Assembly: GCA_937982565.1 (NCBI GenBank)
Contig: CALJLN010000039.1
Location: forward strand, 186,001-250,000
Direction: 5' to 3'
DNA length: 64,000 nucleotides
DNA from: UBA2421 sp002343075
GTDB lineage: Bacteria; Planctomycetota; Phycisphaerae; Tepidisphaerales; Tepidisphaeraceae
Shown: positions 33,297 to 42,420 of the stretch, one piece after another
How positions within the stretch are numbered: the first letter of the stretch is position 1
Layout: the number at the start of each line of letters is the position of its first letter
Notes under the pieces: model-generated
Databases searched by the model: none
Told to the model about the DNA's origin: nothing
Seen by the model: only the letters and a program-made list of their open reading frames with translations
Made by a program: the position numbers and the translations under genes

Positions 33297-33980
33297 ATGA
33301 GCAATGACATTTGGACGAACATTCGAATCAGCGGGCTGCCTGACGACGTCGCCCGCTTTCTGGACACGGTTCGCAGCCGCGAGCGGCTTCTGGACTTTGA
33401 CTGCATCGTGCCGATGCCGCCTGAGCTCCTGATGGACGCTCGGCCACAGGACGCGGAGTTCGCCGCAGCGCTGGACGACGCCGAGCGGCTCACACGGGCC
33501 CTGGGGTGTCACCTGTTTCTGAAGGACTTGTTCAAGGCGGCCGGGTCACCGGACACGCCCGATGCCTTTCGAACGCTCGCCGCTCAACGAGTGGTCGTGC
33601 CCGGCGTCGACTTCGCCCGCCTGTGGGACGTCGGCGTGCAGGCCCGCGAGAACCGGCGGCGGCACGGGCACTGCACTTGGTACTCGTGGTGCAAGGCGTT
33701 TTGGGGAACCCCGCATAACGCGATGGATGTCACCGCCGCCATCATCGACGCGAACGCTGCAGCGTTCCGATTCAGCACCGTCGAAAGCATCCCGCGACCG
33801 ATTCTGTTCGCCATCGACGAGCAGTTTCCGACGCTGTCGATGACCGGAACCACGATGGAGGAATTGGGACACTGGGGAGCGGAGATCGACGGCCCGGTGT
33901 TGACCTTCGGCCCGCCGCCTCGGGAACGATGGGAGCAGGAACTCGCCATCCCGGTTGCCGACACGTCAGGGAAAGAGTGA
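33297..33980 (+). CDS. DUF1281-like (api92-type) protein
   Basis: I chose ATG 33297, nine nt after CAAGGAG. The 227-aa soluble protein begins MSNDIWTNIRISG, a typical opening of this family, and has a ferredoxin-like arrangement. It contains FDCIVPMPPELL (early loop), HCTWYSWCKAFWGTPHNAMDVT in the middle and a second half ending LSMTGTTMEELGHWGAEIDGPVLTF. The WC-x-x-x-WGTPxNA signature is the strongest evidence. Members are common on plasmids and conjugative elements. Molecular role is unknown. Confidence 0.75.
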   Translation: MSNDIWTNIRISGLPDDVARFLDTVRSRERLLDFDCIVPMPPELLMDARPQDAEFAAALDDAERLTRALGCHLFLKDLFKAAGSPDTPDAFRTLAAQRVVVPGVDFARLWDVGVQARENRRRHGHCTWYSWCKAFWGTPHNAMDVTAAIIDANAAAFRFSTVESIPRPILFAIDEQFPTLSMTGTTMEELGHWGAEIDGPVLTFGPPPRERWEQELAIPVADTSGKE

Positions 33981-34391
33981 CTTCGGCGGAGCCAGCGGCG
34001 GCGTGCCGCCTGCCGGCTCCGTCTCCGTCAGCTCAGCCGCACGTTCGGTTATGCTCAATCGGCGGATGCCCGGAGCGTTCTTGGGAAGTTCGCCGAACGT
34101 GTCATCCCACTCCCAGAGCGTGGCGGAGCGGCCGGCCAGGAGCAGCGTGAACAGCCGCTCCAGGAGCATGCCATCGATGACCACGCGGTGGTGACTGAAC
34201 AGCAGTTCCAGACGGGCGTTGGATTCCAGCGAGCAATACACCATGTGCCGGCACGGCAATGCCAGCTTCTTTCCGTCCCGCGTGGCGAAAACCCAAATCG
34301 GCTCCGCGGGTATTTGCATGCCGTCCATCAGTTCCCAGCATGCAGTTGGACGGCCGGGCACCTGTTTGGATTGGTCAGAACTCACGCTCAT
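33966..34391 (-). CDS. Hypothetical protein coupled to the relaxase gene
   Basis: ATG 34391 lies inside the last codons of the relaxase gene (17-nt overlap), so the two are cotranscribed. The 141-aa protein has MQIPAEPIWVFATRDGKKLALPCRHMVYCSLESNARLELLFSHHRVVIDGMLLERLFTLLLAGRSATLWEWDDTFGELP. I recognise no family. A strand-rich domain seems likely. It may be a transfer accessory protein, inferred from position only. It converges with the DUF1281-like gene, overlapping by 15 nt. Confidence 0.6.
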   Translation of the reverse strand: MSVSSDQSKQVPGRPTACWELMDGMQIPAEPIWVFATRDGKKLALPCRHMVYCSLESNARLELLFSHHRVVIDGMLLERLFTLLLAGRSATLWEWDDTFGELPKNAPGIRRLSITERAAELTETEPAGGTPPLAPPKSLFP

Positions 34392-37320
34392 GCTCCCGCT
34401 CTGTCTTTCGTGTGCGGCGTGCCTCTCGTTCTGCGGCACGCTGGAGTTCGCTGGCGAACGGCTGCTTTACGTTACGGCCCACTGACTTCTGAAGTTCCGA
34501 GACGTCGGACGAGTAATAAAGAACGTCACGCCCCGCGTTCATGACCGCTTCAAACTTTTGTCGTGTCATCAATCGTTCGCCGACGCCGCTGGCGAGCAGC
34601 AAATCCGGACGGCGTCCCTTCAGCCCGCTGAGCGTCGATGTGTAACCATATTCCAGCCAGCCAAAGTCACGGTCGACCAGCCATCCGTTGGACAGTTTGA
34701 TGTCACCACGTCGGGTGACACGCTTGACTTCGAAGACTTGGCCGGCCTTCACGTGGTGCTCCCGGTCGCGGGTCAAACCTCCGGCGACGAACCGGATTTT
34801 CTCCCCTGCATGCACCCGCAGCTTGGATTCACGAAGCACCGTGAATCGGTCGCTTTTGTCCAGGGGCAAGAGTGCCGGAAGCCCCTTGCCTCTCGACACC
34901 AGCACGCCCCCGACGACCCGGGCCATGCCCAGCACGGTGACCTGTTCGCCCGCTTTAAATGCACCCGCACCTCGGTTGAAACGTACCAACATGCCGGGAA
35001 GGTAACGCCGGGCGTCCTGCTTATCGGCCTCATTCCAGTTCATCGGTATCAGCCGCTTGACGAGACCGCCATTCCCGCGTCGGTGTCCCAGGATCTTTCG
35101 CTCGAATAGTTCGGAGCGAATCGCGTGCGTCAGCTCATCTCGCTCCTCTTCTGTCGAAGCGGTGACTGCAATTGAACTCCGATGTCGTGGCCGCCGACGT
35201 GCGTTTCGTGCGGCATCGTTTGCGTAGGCTTCGGCGATGCATTGACGAGATTGCAGCGGTGGGGCTTCCTGGACGTGCCCGTCCCGCCGTAGCTTCTCCA
35301 GCGAGTTCTTCTGCGTCCAATTTCGAAGCCCCTCTCGCATAGATTCTGTATTCGACTCGCGACGTTCGCCGATGACCGCGTGGGCGAAACTGCCCAACTT
35401 GGCGAGCAACGATATCACGTTGCCGCTTCCGAACGACGGGACCGAACTCGCGTCGCCGGTCACCACCAGCCGAGCCCCCAGCTCGCGGCACTTGTCCACG
35501 ACCTGACCGAATAGTTCCACCCCCAGTGCCGCAGCGTCGTCAACGATGACGAGTCTGCCTTGTGTGTCCGTCGGGATATTCTCCGGTGTAGCCTGCAGGA
35601 ACGACCAGACGCTGCTGGCTGACTTCGTGTGCGGGAAGATGCTGCAAATCTTCTTCATCGCAACGACCCCATCGCGAATGCCTTTGGGGAGCATCCGAAG
35701 CGAGTCCACCTGGTCATCGCGGCCGGATAACTGGTCGGCGACGGCCTGTTTGGTCGTCAGGATGACAGCACTACGATGGCGATGAAACGCCTGATTCGCG
35801 ACCTCCGCCAAGAAATGTCCGTTGGCCACGCTTCCCGGGCCGGACACCAACACGATGCCGTCCGCGGACTGAAGCACGTGGGACACCGCCCGCATTTCGT
35901 CGGGCAAGAGTTCGCGGTCCATGTACTGAACGTCGTTCCATACGATGGGCCTGAACTTTCCGATTGACTTCCTCGCCGCGGCTAGCACGTCCCGCTCGAC
36001 CGCCGCCGCCAGCGGCAGAGCGACCTTTGGATATTTTCCGTCACGGTCCGCCCAAATCAGTTCCTTCCTTACATGAAGGGCAGTCCGAAGCGATTGCATA
36101 TCGAATCGGCCGTCTGACTCTGCGTAGGCAATGCGGACGACCGACTGGGCACTCACGACTCGACGCCTTGCAGTCGCGGTCTGAATCGCCCATGCAATTG
36201 CTTCAGAGGGCTTTTCGAACCGGCAGATGGGACGAGCATTTCGTTCCTTGGACCGTTGTCCAGTTGACCGGCCGTTTTCCTCGGGCCCGGAGTCGGCGTG
36301 ACATTGCGAGCCTTTTGACTCTGACTCGCTTGTCTCTGCTGCGTTCTCAGCTTCGGCGGTTCGCTCGGGTCTTTCGTGTACGGCGTCTCTTTCAGACTCG
36401 GCGGGACGCTCACGGGATAGTTCTTGTTCGATGACTTCCAGAACGGTTTTCACCTCATGCTCGGGCACCTGAACACGCCAGATGGCACGAAGCTCCTCCC
36501 AGGACAGACTGGTGTCCTTGGACTTTCGGGTCTGGGCACCGAGTTCAGATTTGGCCTTGGGGTCGGTGACTCCACGGGCCTTGGCGGCGGCATTGATTTC
36601 GGCGGTGCGTCGGCTGAAGTTTTGCAGCGTACTCTCAGAGAACAGCGGCAGTTCGCTGTACGGTTCGCGCGACTCCGCCGGATATCCAGCGGCCCGAAGG
36701 TTACCCACCAGCCTCTCGTGGAATCGCCGCTCCAACGTCGGTGCAAGTGTCACGACGAACGAGAACTCGGCGGCCTTCCAGCGGGATTCCGCATCGTCCC
36801 AAGTCATGTTAAACGCGAAACAGTGGGCGTGCAGGTGCGGGTCGGGGACGCCGTCCACCGGCCTGCTGGTCAGATGCGTAAACCGGCCCCACGCGAGGTT
36901 TCCCGTCGGACGTTTGGCCTTGGAGCCGCCGACCCGCACAAGGGTGTGAACCATTCGCTCGGCGTCGAGCATCGTGACGTCGACGGCGTCATGGAAGGCC
37001 TTCAGGATGGCCGGGTCGCCTGTGATGGCGTAGGCGAGGGACACCCCCTTTGGGCAATGGAAGTTGAAGTCGTAACCGACCTTGCGGTGCGGTCCGTCGC
37101 GGGGGGTGAGCTTGTCACCCGTCAACGGGTGACGGTTGTATGCCAGGGCCTCGAACACATCCGCCACAACCTCACCCGCCAGCCCCAAACGCTCGGCGGC
37201 CACACCAAACCAACGACTCGGGATTTGAGCCTGTTCGAGATAGTAGTCGCCGTGGGCGAGAGACGTCGCGTAGTACCGAACGGCACGGTCGCGGCTCTTG
37301 GATGCAATAATTCGCAGCAT
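34375..37320 (-). CDS. MobF-type conjugative relaxase with degenerate helicase half
   Basis: The 981-aa protein starts at ATG 37320 (GAGG upstream). The N-terminal TrwC-like relaxase has SRDRAVRYYATSLAHGDYYLEQ (tyrosines near the N-terminus), the metal-binding HLHAHCFAFNMTWD (three-His motif near 170) and YDFNFHCPKGVSLAYAI. It would nick oriT and lead the transferred strand. The C-terminal part resembles the SF1 helicase of TrwC/TraI but is degenerate. The Walker A region reads VSGPGSVANGHF instead of GxGKT, the Walker B region reads VDDAAALG, and the GD..Q motif reads TGDASSVPS. The helicase is probably inactive, and another helicase or the coupling ATPase may substitute. It is divergent from the coupling-protein gene. 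Confidence 0.85.
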   Translation of the reverse strand: MLRIIASKSRDRAVRYYATSLAHGDYYLEQAQIPSRWFGVAAERLGLAGEVVADVFEALAYNRHPLTGDKLTPRDGPHRKVGYDFNFHCPKGVSLAYAITGDPAILKAFHDAVDVTMLDAERMVHTLVRVGGSKAKRPTGNLAWGRFTHLTSRPVDGVPDPHLHAHCFAFNMTWDDAESRWKAAEFSFVVTLAPTLERRFHERLVGNLRAAGYPAESREPYSELPLFSESTLQNFSRRTAEINAAAKARGVTDPKAKSELGAQTRKSKDTSLSWEELRAIWRVQVPEHEVKTVLEVIEQELSRERPAESERDAVHERPERTAEAENAAETSESESKGSQCHADSGPEENGRSTGQRSKERNARPICRFEKPSEAIAWAIQTATARRRVVSAQSVVRIAYAESDGRFDMQSLRTALHVRKELIWADRDGKYPKVALPLAAAVERDVLAAARKSIGKFRPIVWNDVQYMDRELLPDEMRAVSHVLQSADGIVLVSGPGSVANGHFLAEVANQAFHRHRSAVILTTKQAVADQLSGRDDQVDSLRMLPKGIRDGVVAMKKICSIFPHTKSASSVWSFLQATPENIPTDTQGRLVIVDDAAALGVELFGQVVDKCRELGARLVVTGDASSVPSFGSGNVISLLAKLGSFAHAVIGERRESNTESMREGLRNWTQKNSLEKLRRDGHVQEAPPLQSRQCIAEAYANDAARNARRRPRHRSSIAVTASTEEERDELTHAIRSELFERKILGHRRGNGGLVKRLIPMNWNEADKQDARRYLPGMLVRFNRGAGAFKAGEQVTVLGMARVVGGVLVSRGKGLPALLPLDKSDRFTVLRESKLRVHAGEKIRFVAGGLTRDREHHVKAGQVFEVKRVTRRGDIKLSNGWLVDRDFGWLEYGYTSTLSGLKGRRPDLLLASGVGERLMTRQKFEAVMNAGRDVLYYSSDVSELQKSVGRNVKQPFASELQRAAEREARRTRKTEREHEREF

Positions 37321-37502
37321 GCCGACCTCACGAACCAATTCGGAGACGACCGAACACTGACAAACCCTTTGCCCTGCAACCCCTCATTACGTCGGGAACG
37401 GCGTTCTCCCGCTCATGTTGGAGTGTCGGACCCGCGGCGGTACGCCCGGGCCACCTGGGGCCACGCGGCGGAGCCGCTTTCACCCGGCAAATTCTCAGCC
37501 AA

Positions 37503-37554
37503 AGAATTGTACCAGACGTCTCGTCGATGGTGTGAACACCATCGACAAAATTCT
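37503..37554. other. Inverted repeats between relaxase and coupling gene (candidate oriT)
   Basis: The 266-bp divergent gap contains a perfect 11-bp inverted repeat, GTCGATGGTGT (37523-37533) and ACACCATCGAC (37536-37546), with a 2-bp spacer. It is bracketed by AGAATT/AATTCT (37503-37508/37549-37554). An oriT next to a MobF relaxase gene typically has such repeats near the nick. A divergent operator is the alternative. Confidence 0.4.
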
Positions 37555-37586
37555 CGGGTTTTTTCGACACGGCGCGACGGTTCGGA

Positions 37587-39020
37587 GTGTTCATGAATTG
37601 GTTTCGCGGGAAAAAGCGGGATGACGGCGGCGCGAAACCGCCGGATTGGTCGGTCGGTCGGCCTTTGATGCACCTGACCGACCGTGACATCTGGACACTC
37701 GGAGATTCCTTCGAAGGGCTGCAGGTCTTTGGCGCCAGTGGCTCTGGAAAAACCTCCGGCTCGGGCGCGCTGCTGGCGACGAATCTGCTGAAAATCGGCA
37801 TTGGCGGCCTAGTTCTCACCGCCAAGCCGGACGAGCCGGTGCTGTGGAAGGGCTACGCCAAGGAGGCGAAGCGCCCGGAAAACGATATTGTCCTGTTCCC
37901 CGATCCCGACAAGCCGCAGGCGTTCGACTTCCTTACCTATGAGACGGCCAAGAACCCGCACGCGACGAGCCGCGACCTGGCGTCACTGTTCGTTACCGCG
38001 GCTCGCATCAGCCGCCCGCGTCAGGCGGTCTCGATTGCCGATTACTGGGAGGGGGCTATGAAGCGCCTGGTCCAGGAGAGCCTTGAGCTGCTCATGGCCG
38101 CCGGCCAGGTATCGGTGGGAAACCTGCGGCGCGTCGCCGACAAGGTGGCTTACATGGACCCCGTTGAGTGGGCTGAGTTTCGAGACGAGTTGCTGGAGTC
38201 GAAGGTCATCGACGAAGGCGTTGAAGCCGTGTTGAGATATTTCGAAAAGCGCCTCCCCCGCGTTCCCGACCGCCAGAGGGAGGGATTCATTGACCCCTTC
38301 TTCACGCTTCTGCGTACCTTCGAGTCCGGCATTCTCGCACAGGTGTTCGCGTGCGGAAAAGCTGATGGCGCAGTCGATCCGTCGCGATGCCTCACCGAGC
38401 GCAAGGTGATCGTGATGTCCCTGCCGACCGCGCTGAATCCCAGCGACGGTCGAATCGTGCAGGTACTCTACAAGATCGTCTGGCAGCGCGCCATGCAGCG
38501 TCGCGCCTACGCCGAGCCCGAGGTCGATCGCCCGCCGGCGTTTCTCTGGGCCGACGAGTCTCAAGTGTTTGCAAGTCCCGGTGACGCGGAGTTTCAGCAG
38601 TTTGCCCGGTCCAACCGCATCGCCACGATCTATCTCACCCAGAATCTATCGAACTACCTTCACTATCTTGAGGACAACCAGGTCAGGAGCCTGTTGGGCA
38701 ACCTCCAGACGAAGATCTTTCACGCCAACGGCGACCCCGAGACCAACCGCTTTGCCGTGGATACGATCGGCGAGCGGCACCGGCTGGAGTTCAACATTCG
38801 CCGTGGTGAAGAGCGACGACTCGAAATCGAACTTGAGAAATCGACCGATCGCCGGCAGATCGACTCGGCGCGCTTCACCATGCTTCGCAAGGGCGGCGTC
38901 GGCAACAACAGGGAAGTCGACGGCGTGGTGTTTCAGGCGGGCAGGACTTGGAGCAACGGGAACAACTGGCTTCAGGTCACCTTCAAGCAGAGCGGGCGCG
39001 CCGATGGGGAGGCGGGTTGA
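37587..39020 (+). CDS. Type IV coupling protein-like ATPase (soluble form)
   Basis: This 477-aa ATPase would couple the relaxase-DNA complex to a secretion channel. Walker A is VFGASGSGKTSGSG (near residue 48) and Walker B is PPAFLWADESQVF (near 315). Further motifs are NRIATIYLTQNLSNY and LLGNLQTKIFHANGDPETNRF, typical of the VirD4/TraG/TraD family. There is no N-terminal transmembrane segment, unlike standard VirD4. The next gene, whose TTG overlaps this stop codon, encodes a multi-TM protein that may supply the anchor (inference). It is divergent from the relaxase gene. Confidence 0.85.
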   Translation: MFMNWFRGKKRDDGGAKPPDWSVGRPLMHLTDRDIWTLGDSFEGLQVFGASGSGKTSGSGALLATNLLKIGIGGLVLTAKPDEPVLWKGYAKEAKRPENDIVLFPDPDKPQAFDFLTYETAKNPHATSRDLASLFVTAARISRPRQAVSIADYWEGAMKRLVQESLELLMAAGQVSVGNLRRVADKVAYMDPVEWAEFRDELLESKVIDEGVEAVLRYFEKRLPRVPDRQREGFIDPFFTLLRTFESGILAQVFACGKADGAVDPSRCLTERKVIVMSLPTALNPSDGRIVQVLYKIVWQRAMQRRAYAEPEVDRPPAFLWADESQVFASPGDAEFQQFARSNRIATIYLTQNLSNYLHYLEDNQVRSLLGNLQTKIFHANGDPETNRFAVDTIGERHRLEFNIRRGEERRLEIELEKSTDRRQIDSARFTMLRKGGVGNNREVDGVVFQAGRTWSNGNNWLQVTFKQSGRADGEAG

Positions 39021-40027
39021 TCAATTGGCTGCTCAACACCCTCGGTTTCTATCTTGGCCTTGCGCTGCTCCCGGTGGCGATCCTCCTGCCGCCGGCCGTG
39101 TTGGGCTGGGCCGGTTCCCAGCTTCTGCCGGGCGGCGGCATGATCATCGGGATTCTGGCTGGATTCGCGCTGAGCGTTCCGGCGATGGTGCATTGGCATC
39201 TGGTCTGTCAGGCGTTCGGGCACGTCTTTGCGACGGTTCCCTGCATTCCCCTCCGCCGCAAACCTTCGGCCGACGAACTCGGGTGGCTACGGTATTTCAC
39301 GGCGTTCATCTTCCTGCCGTTTCATGTCGCCGTGTACGCATTCCTCTTGTGCACCACCTCGCCCGGCGCGGTGGACCATTCGATGCGGCGACTTCCGCTG
39401 GCGGAACGCGTGCTACCCTGGGTCACGCCGACCGATGCTCAGTTTGAACGGTTGGGGATATGGAGCGGCGGCGTGGACAAAGCCGCGCTGATGAATCGGA
39501 CGTTTTGGGAAGGCTACTGGCCCGTTCACCTCGGCATGGCCGTATGCCTTGGGTGGCTTGTCGTGATCACGCTGAGCCTGAGCATCGAAACCATCCGTCG
39601 GTTGATCTCCGGCGCGTCATCCTATGAATTGAGCATCGATCGCCGGCAACATCCCCACGACCTGGATCTTTGTGAAGCCGTGGGCGAACTCAGCTTTCTT
39701 GGCCGCGTCCTTTACCTGCTGCCGCCGTGGCTGGCTTTCAGTTCGAAGCGGGCCGCGCGCGTTGTCTGGGGCGAGCCGCTCTGGCTGCTGACTTTCGGGC
39801 TGCTGTTGGCTAGCGCGGGCATTTGGTTCGCGGGGACATTGTTGGTCGGCGCCGCCCTTCGTTTCGAGGGCGCCGTTCAGTCACATTATCGCAAACGGAA
39901 AGAACGATTCGGTGTCGTCTCCGAGTTGTTGCGTTGGCTGTCACTGGAGCGACAAGCCGAGCACCGCAACAGCATCGCCAGCGATCTGGAAGCCGTTCGC
40001 CGCCGTCAGGGAACATTTGTGAAGTAG
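39017..40027 (+). CDS. Multi-TM membrane protein coupled to the T4CP gene (TTG start)
   Basis: TTG 39017 overlaps the preceding stop (TTGA) and has GGGGAGG upstream. An upstream ATG at 38948 in the same frame lies inside the coupling gene and has poorer context. The 336-aa product has about six hydrophobic helices (LGFYLGLALLPVAILLPPAVLG, GMIIGILAGFALSVPAMVHWHL, LRYFTAFIFLPFHVAVYAFLLC, VHLGMAVCLGWLVVITLSLS, LYLLPPWLAF and WLLTFGLLLASAGIWFAGTLL). A basic C-terminal tail (SHYRKRKERFG) follows. No family is recognised. It is probably a membrane partner of the soluble ATPase in DNA transfer. Confidence 0.65.
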   Translation: MINWLLNTLGFYLGLALLPVAILLPPAVLGWAGSQLLPGGGMIIGILAGFALSVPAMVHWHLVCQAFGHVFATVPCIPLRRKPSADELGWLRYFTAFIFLPFHVAVYAFLLCTTSPGAVDHSMRRLPLAERVLPWVTPTDAQFERLGIWSGGVDKAALMNRTFWEGYWPVHLGMAVCLGWLVVITLSLSIETIRRLISGASSYELSIDRRQHPHDLDLCEAVGELSFLGRVLYLLPPWLAFSSKRAARVVWGEPLWLLTFGLLLASAGIWFAGTLLVGAALRFEGAVQSHYRKRKERFGVVSELLRWLSLERQAEHRNSIASDLEAVRRRQGTFVK

Positions 40028-40035
40028 GAGGCACC

Positions 40036-40380
40036 TTGTCAAACCCAGTTCAACTAGACACCGACGCGCTCAAGGCATCAATCGAACGCGCGCTGGCCGA
40101 CGTGGGCGGAACCGATCGGAGGTTGATCGACGACATTCGGCAACTTCGCGAGACCGATGGCCTTACGCCCGAAAACCGTCGCATGTACGACGAAGCCATT
40201 AAGGCCCTGGAGAAGTCCCGTAAGCAGAAGGCGATCCCCGTTCGCCGCCGAATCGCCGAAGCCATCGTCAGGCTCGCGGCGGAATTGGAACTCCCCCTCG
40301 CCGTGACCGATCGGCCCGCCCGCCGTCGCACGCGAGCGCGGGTGACGGCATCGCAGCCCCCACACCACACGTCAGCATAG
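40036..40380 (+). CDS. Small helical protein of the transfer cluster (TTG start)
   Basis: TTG 40036 lies 5 nt after GGAGG. The 114-aa product is helical (DALKASIERALADVGGTDRRLIDDIRQLRETDGLTPENRRMYDEAIKALEKSRKQKAIPVRRRIAEAIVRLAAEL) and ends in a basic, Arg-rich tail (RPARRRTRARV). It could bind DNA or a partner protein. I do not recognise a family. It sits in a plus-strand cluster with 8-43 nt spacings, between the membrane protein and the first secreted paralogue. Confidence 0.6.
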   Translation: MSNPVQLDTDALKASIERALADVGGTDRRLIDDIRQLRETDGLTPENRRMYDEAIKALEKSRKQKAIPVRRRIAEAIVRLAAELELPLAVTDRPARRRTRARVTASQPPHHTSA

Positions 40381-40396
40381 GCACATGGAGAATCGC

Positions 40397-41371
40397 ATGA
40401 AGGCAATTCAATCACTGTTCACCCTCCTCTGTTGCTTCGGCGTTCCCTCCGCGGGCATGGCGCAGACACCCACGGAGGCCGACCTCCGCCAGGGTGAGTT
40501 CATGATGAAGTCGCAGATTCAGTCGATCATGCAGGACGGCATGCGGAGCATCGCGTACGGCGAAGGCATGCTCAATGCGAGCAACTCAATGCTTCCGTTT
40601 CGGGAGTTCACCGACGAGGCCAAAGCACTGATTGAAGAGTTTCGGGCGACATACAAAGAGAAGAACAAGGCCAAGCGGGAAACGCAACAGCAGGCAATCA
40701 TCGACCGTCTCGACGGTGTCGTAGTTCTGAAGATCGCCAGAGCGGTTGCGATCACGCCAGAGGCAAGCAACGAACCCACGACCCGAAAAAACCATACCGC
40801 AGCGACGGCGAGTCCCTCCGGCGAAGACTTACGGCTCAATGACTCGGATCTGTTTCGCGACAATCTTGAGAAGGTCACGCCGCGCTACAGCATGCCCGCA
40901 GAGCTCACGAGCGAGCAAGCCGTTGCACTGATCAATGATGTGCAACATCTGGAAGAGTTTCTGAAGTCGTTCCCCAAGATTCTTCATGACTACAAAGCAC
41001 GCGTCGCGAGCACGGTAAACCTGCAGGTACAGGACAAACTGTGGCAGCGGCTCGTTTCCAAGCAAGGGTTCAAGGACACCGCCATCGGGCAGGATTGGTA
41101 TGTGATCGCCGTCGAGCATCTCTCGCTGATTGGTGCGGTGGAAGAATTGTTGAGCACGGGCGCCGAATTGGCCGGCCTGGCCATCGCAACGAATCGACTC
41201 TCCGGCGTCCGCATGCGGCTGATCGGCAGCCGCGTCACGCTCGGCGACCGCGCCTTCGTCAAGAGTGCACTGGCTTGGCTGCGGACGCGCGAAGAGCAAG
41301 TCAATGAAAACCTCGCACGCATTATCATTTTGGAGCAGCGTCTCAAGTCAGAGGGCGTGTTGCCCAAGTAG
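40397..41371 (+). CDS. Secreted helical protein, paralogue A
   Basis: ATG 40397 has GGAG upstream. A signal peptide (LFTLLCCFGVPSAGMAQTP) is followed by a long helical protein of 324 aa without TM segments. Its C-terminal half (WQRLVSKQGFKDTAIGQDWYVIAVEHL...VEELLSTGAELAGLAIATNRLSGVRMRLIGSRVTLGDRAFVKSAL) aligns throughout with the next gene's product, so these are tandem duplicates. Domain family unknown. Location downstream of the coupling ATPase suggests a periplasmic role in transfer, for example pilus or channel assembly (inference). Confidence 0.7.
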   Translation: MKAIQSLFTLLCCFGVPSAGMAQTPTEADLRQGEFMMKSQIQSIMQDGMRSIAYGEGMLNASNSMLPFREFTDEAKALIEEFRATYKEKNKAKRETQQQAIIDRLDGVVVLKIARAVAITPEASNEPTTRKNHTAATASPSGEDLRLNDSDLFRDNLEKVTPRYSMPAELTSEQAVALINDVQHLEEFLKSFPKILHDYKARVASTVNLQVQDKLWQRLVSKQGFKDTAIGQDWYVIAVEHLSLIGAVEELLSTGAELAGLAIATNRLSGVRMRLIGSRVTLGDRAFVKSALAWLRTREEQVNENLARIIILEQRLKSEGVLPK

Positions 41372-41414
41372 GCCGACACCCACGCCCCAGTACTCCATCA
41401 TCCGGGAGATTGCC

Positions 41415-42365
41415 ATGATCGTCAGCATCCGACACCTCTGCGTAATCTTGATCGTGAGCTCGATGACGGCGTGGGCGGCGGAGGACCCCAAACCAGAGCC
41501 GGACAATCAGTTCGTAAAGGGAATGGAACGGGCGCAAATGCAGAGCATGATTCGCAGTCTGCTGCCCACGATTAAGCAGTATCCGGAGCCGTACGCCAAG
41601 ATACTTGATGATCCGGACAACTTGTTCCGAAAGGGCCCGCTGAGTGATGAGATGAAGCTCCTGCTGCGTCGCTGGGTGAAGGCATGTCAGGCGAATGATG
41701 AGCGAGCGCAGCAGCAGATTTTGGCCGAGATCGATAAAGCACCCCTATTGCAGTCCGACGCGGATGCACTCAAGGCCAAGCAAACAAAGAAGGATGCGCC
41801 GCCACCGAACACCCCGGCGGAGCCACAACTTCCGTTGGAGGATTTGTTCAGTAAGGACCTTGAGGGGCGCGTGAAGGACTACCAGATGCCGGTGGTGCTC
41901 ACGACCGAGGAGGCGCGGGACCTGATCGCGAAGACCGACAGCCTCCCGGAGAAGCTGGACGAATTCCTGACCAAGCAGTCCAAGTTCTTAGGACGCAAGT
42001 CGCAACTTATTGAGAACCGGATGCTGGACCGGTTCTGGAACCGCGTCGCGAATCAGGAGGGTTTCAAGGATCCGACGCTGGCCGCCGACTGGGGCAGTTT
42101 CGCGTTGGAACAGTTCGGATTTGTCAACGCCATCGAGGAGATGTTCGCGCAAGGTGCCAAAAGCGCGTCGGTTGAGATCGCCCGCAACCGGCTGGACTGG
42201 GTTCGACTACGGATTGTTGCCGGCAAGGTCACCTTCGGCGACCGGCTGTTCGTGAGACAAATGCACAGTTTTCTTGGGTCAACGACAGCCAAACTCGATC
42301 GGGACATCGCGGTGCTGGAAAAGCTCTTGGAACGCTGCCGCAAGGAGGGTCTGCAGACGCCGTGA
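41415..42365 (+). CDS. Secreted helical protein, paralogue B
   Basis: ATG 41415 follows the first paralogue by 43 bp; the upstream part of the open frame overlaps that gene and is not used. The 316-aa protein has a signal peptide (LCVILIVSSMTAWAAEDP) and the conserved C-terminal block WNRVANQEGFKDPTLAADWGSFALEQFGFVNAIEEMFAQGAKSASVEIARNRLDWVRLRIVAGKVTFGDRLFVRQM. That block matches paralogue A in spacing and key residues (W.R...Q.GFKD...DW...A.E......A.EE....GA...) while the middle diverges. No known family. The duplication implies subfunctionalised subunits. Confidence 0.7.
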   Translation: MIVSIRHLCVILIVSSMTAWAAEDPKPEPDNQFVKGMERAQMQSMIRSLLPTIKQYPEPYAKILDDPDNLFRKGPLSDEMKLLLRRWVKACQANDERAQQQILAEIDKAPLLQSDADALKAKQTKKDAPPPNTPAEPQLPLEDLFSKDLEGRVKDYQMPVVLTTEEARDLIAKTDSLPEKLDEFLTKQSKFLGRKSQLIENRMLDRFWNRVANQEGFKDPTLAADWGSFALEQFGFVNAIEEMFAQGAKSASVEIARNRLDWVRLRIVAGKVTFGDRLFVRQMHSFLGSTTAKLDRDIAVLEKLLERCRKEGLQTP

Positions 42366-42420
42366 CTTTCCGTCTTGCGGCGCAGGAAACGCGCGAACAT
42401 TTACTCGCATAACAGCAGGG

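Noticed and set aside
36424..37596. 390-aa plus-strand frame
   Set aside because: It is antisense to the N-terminal half of the relaxase gene, whose family motifs are clear.
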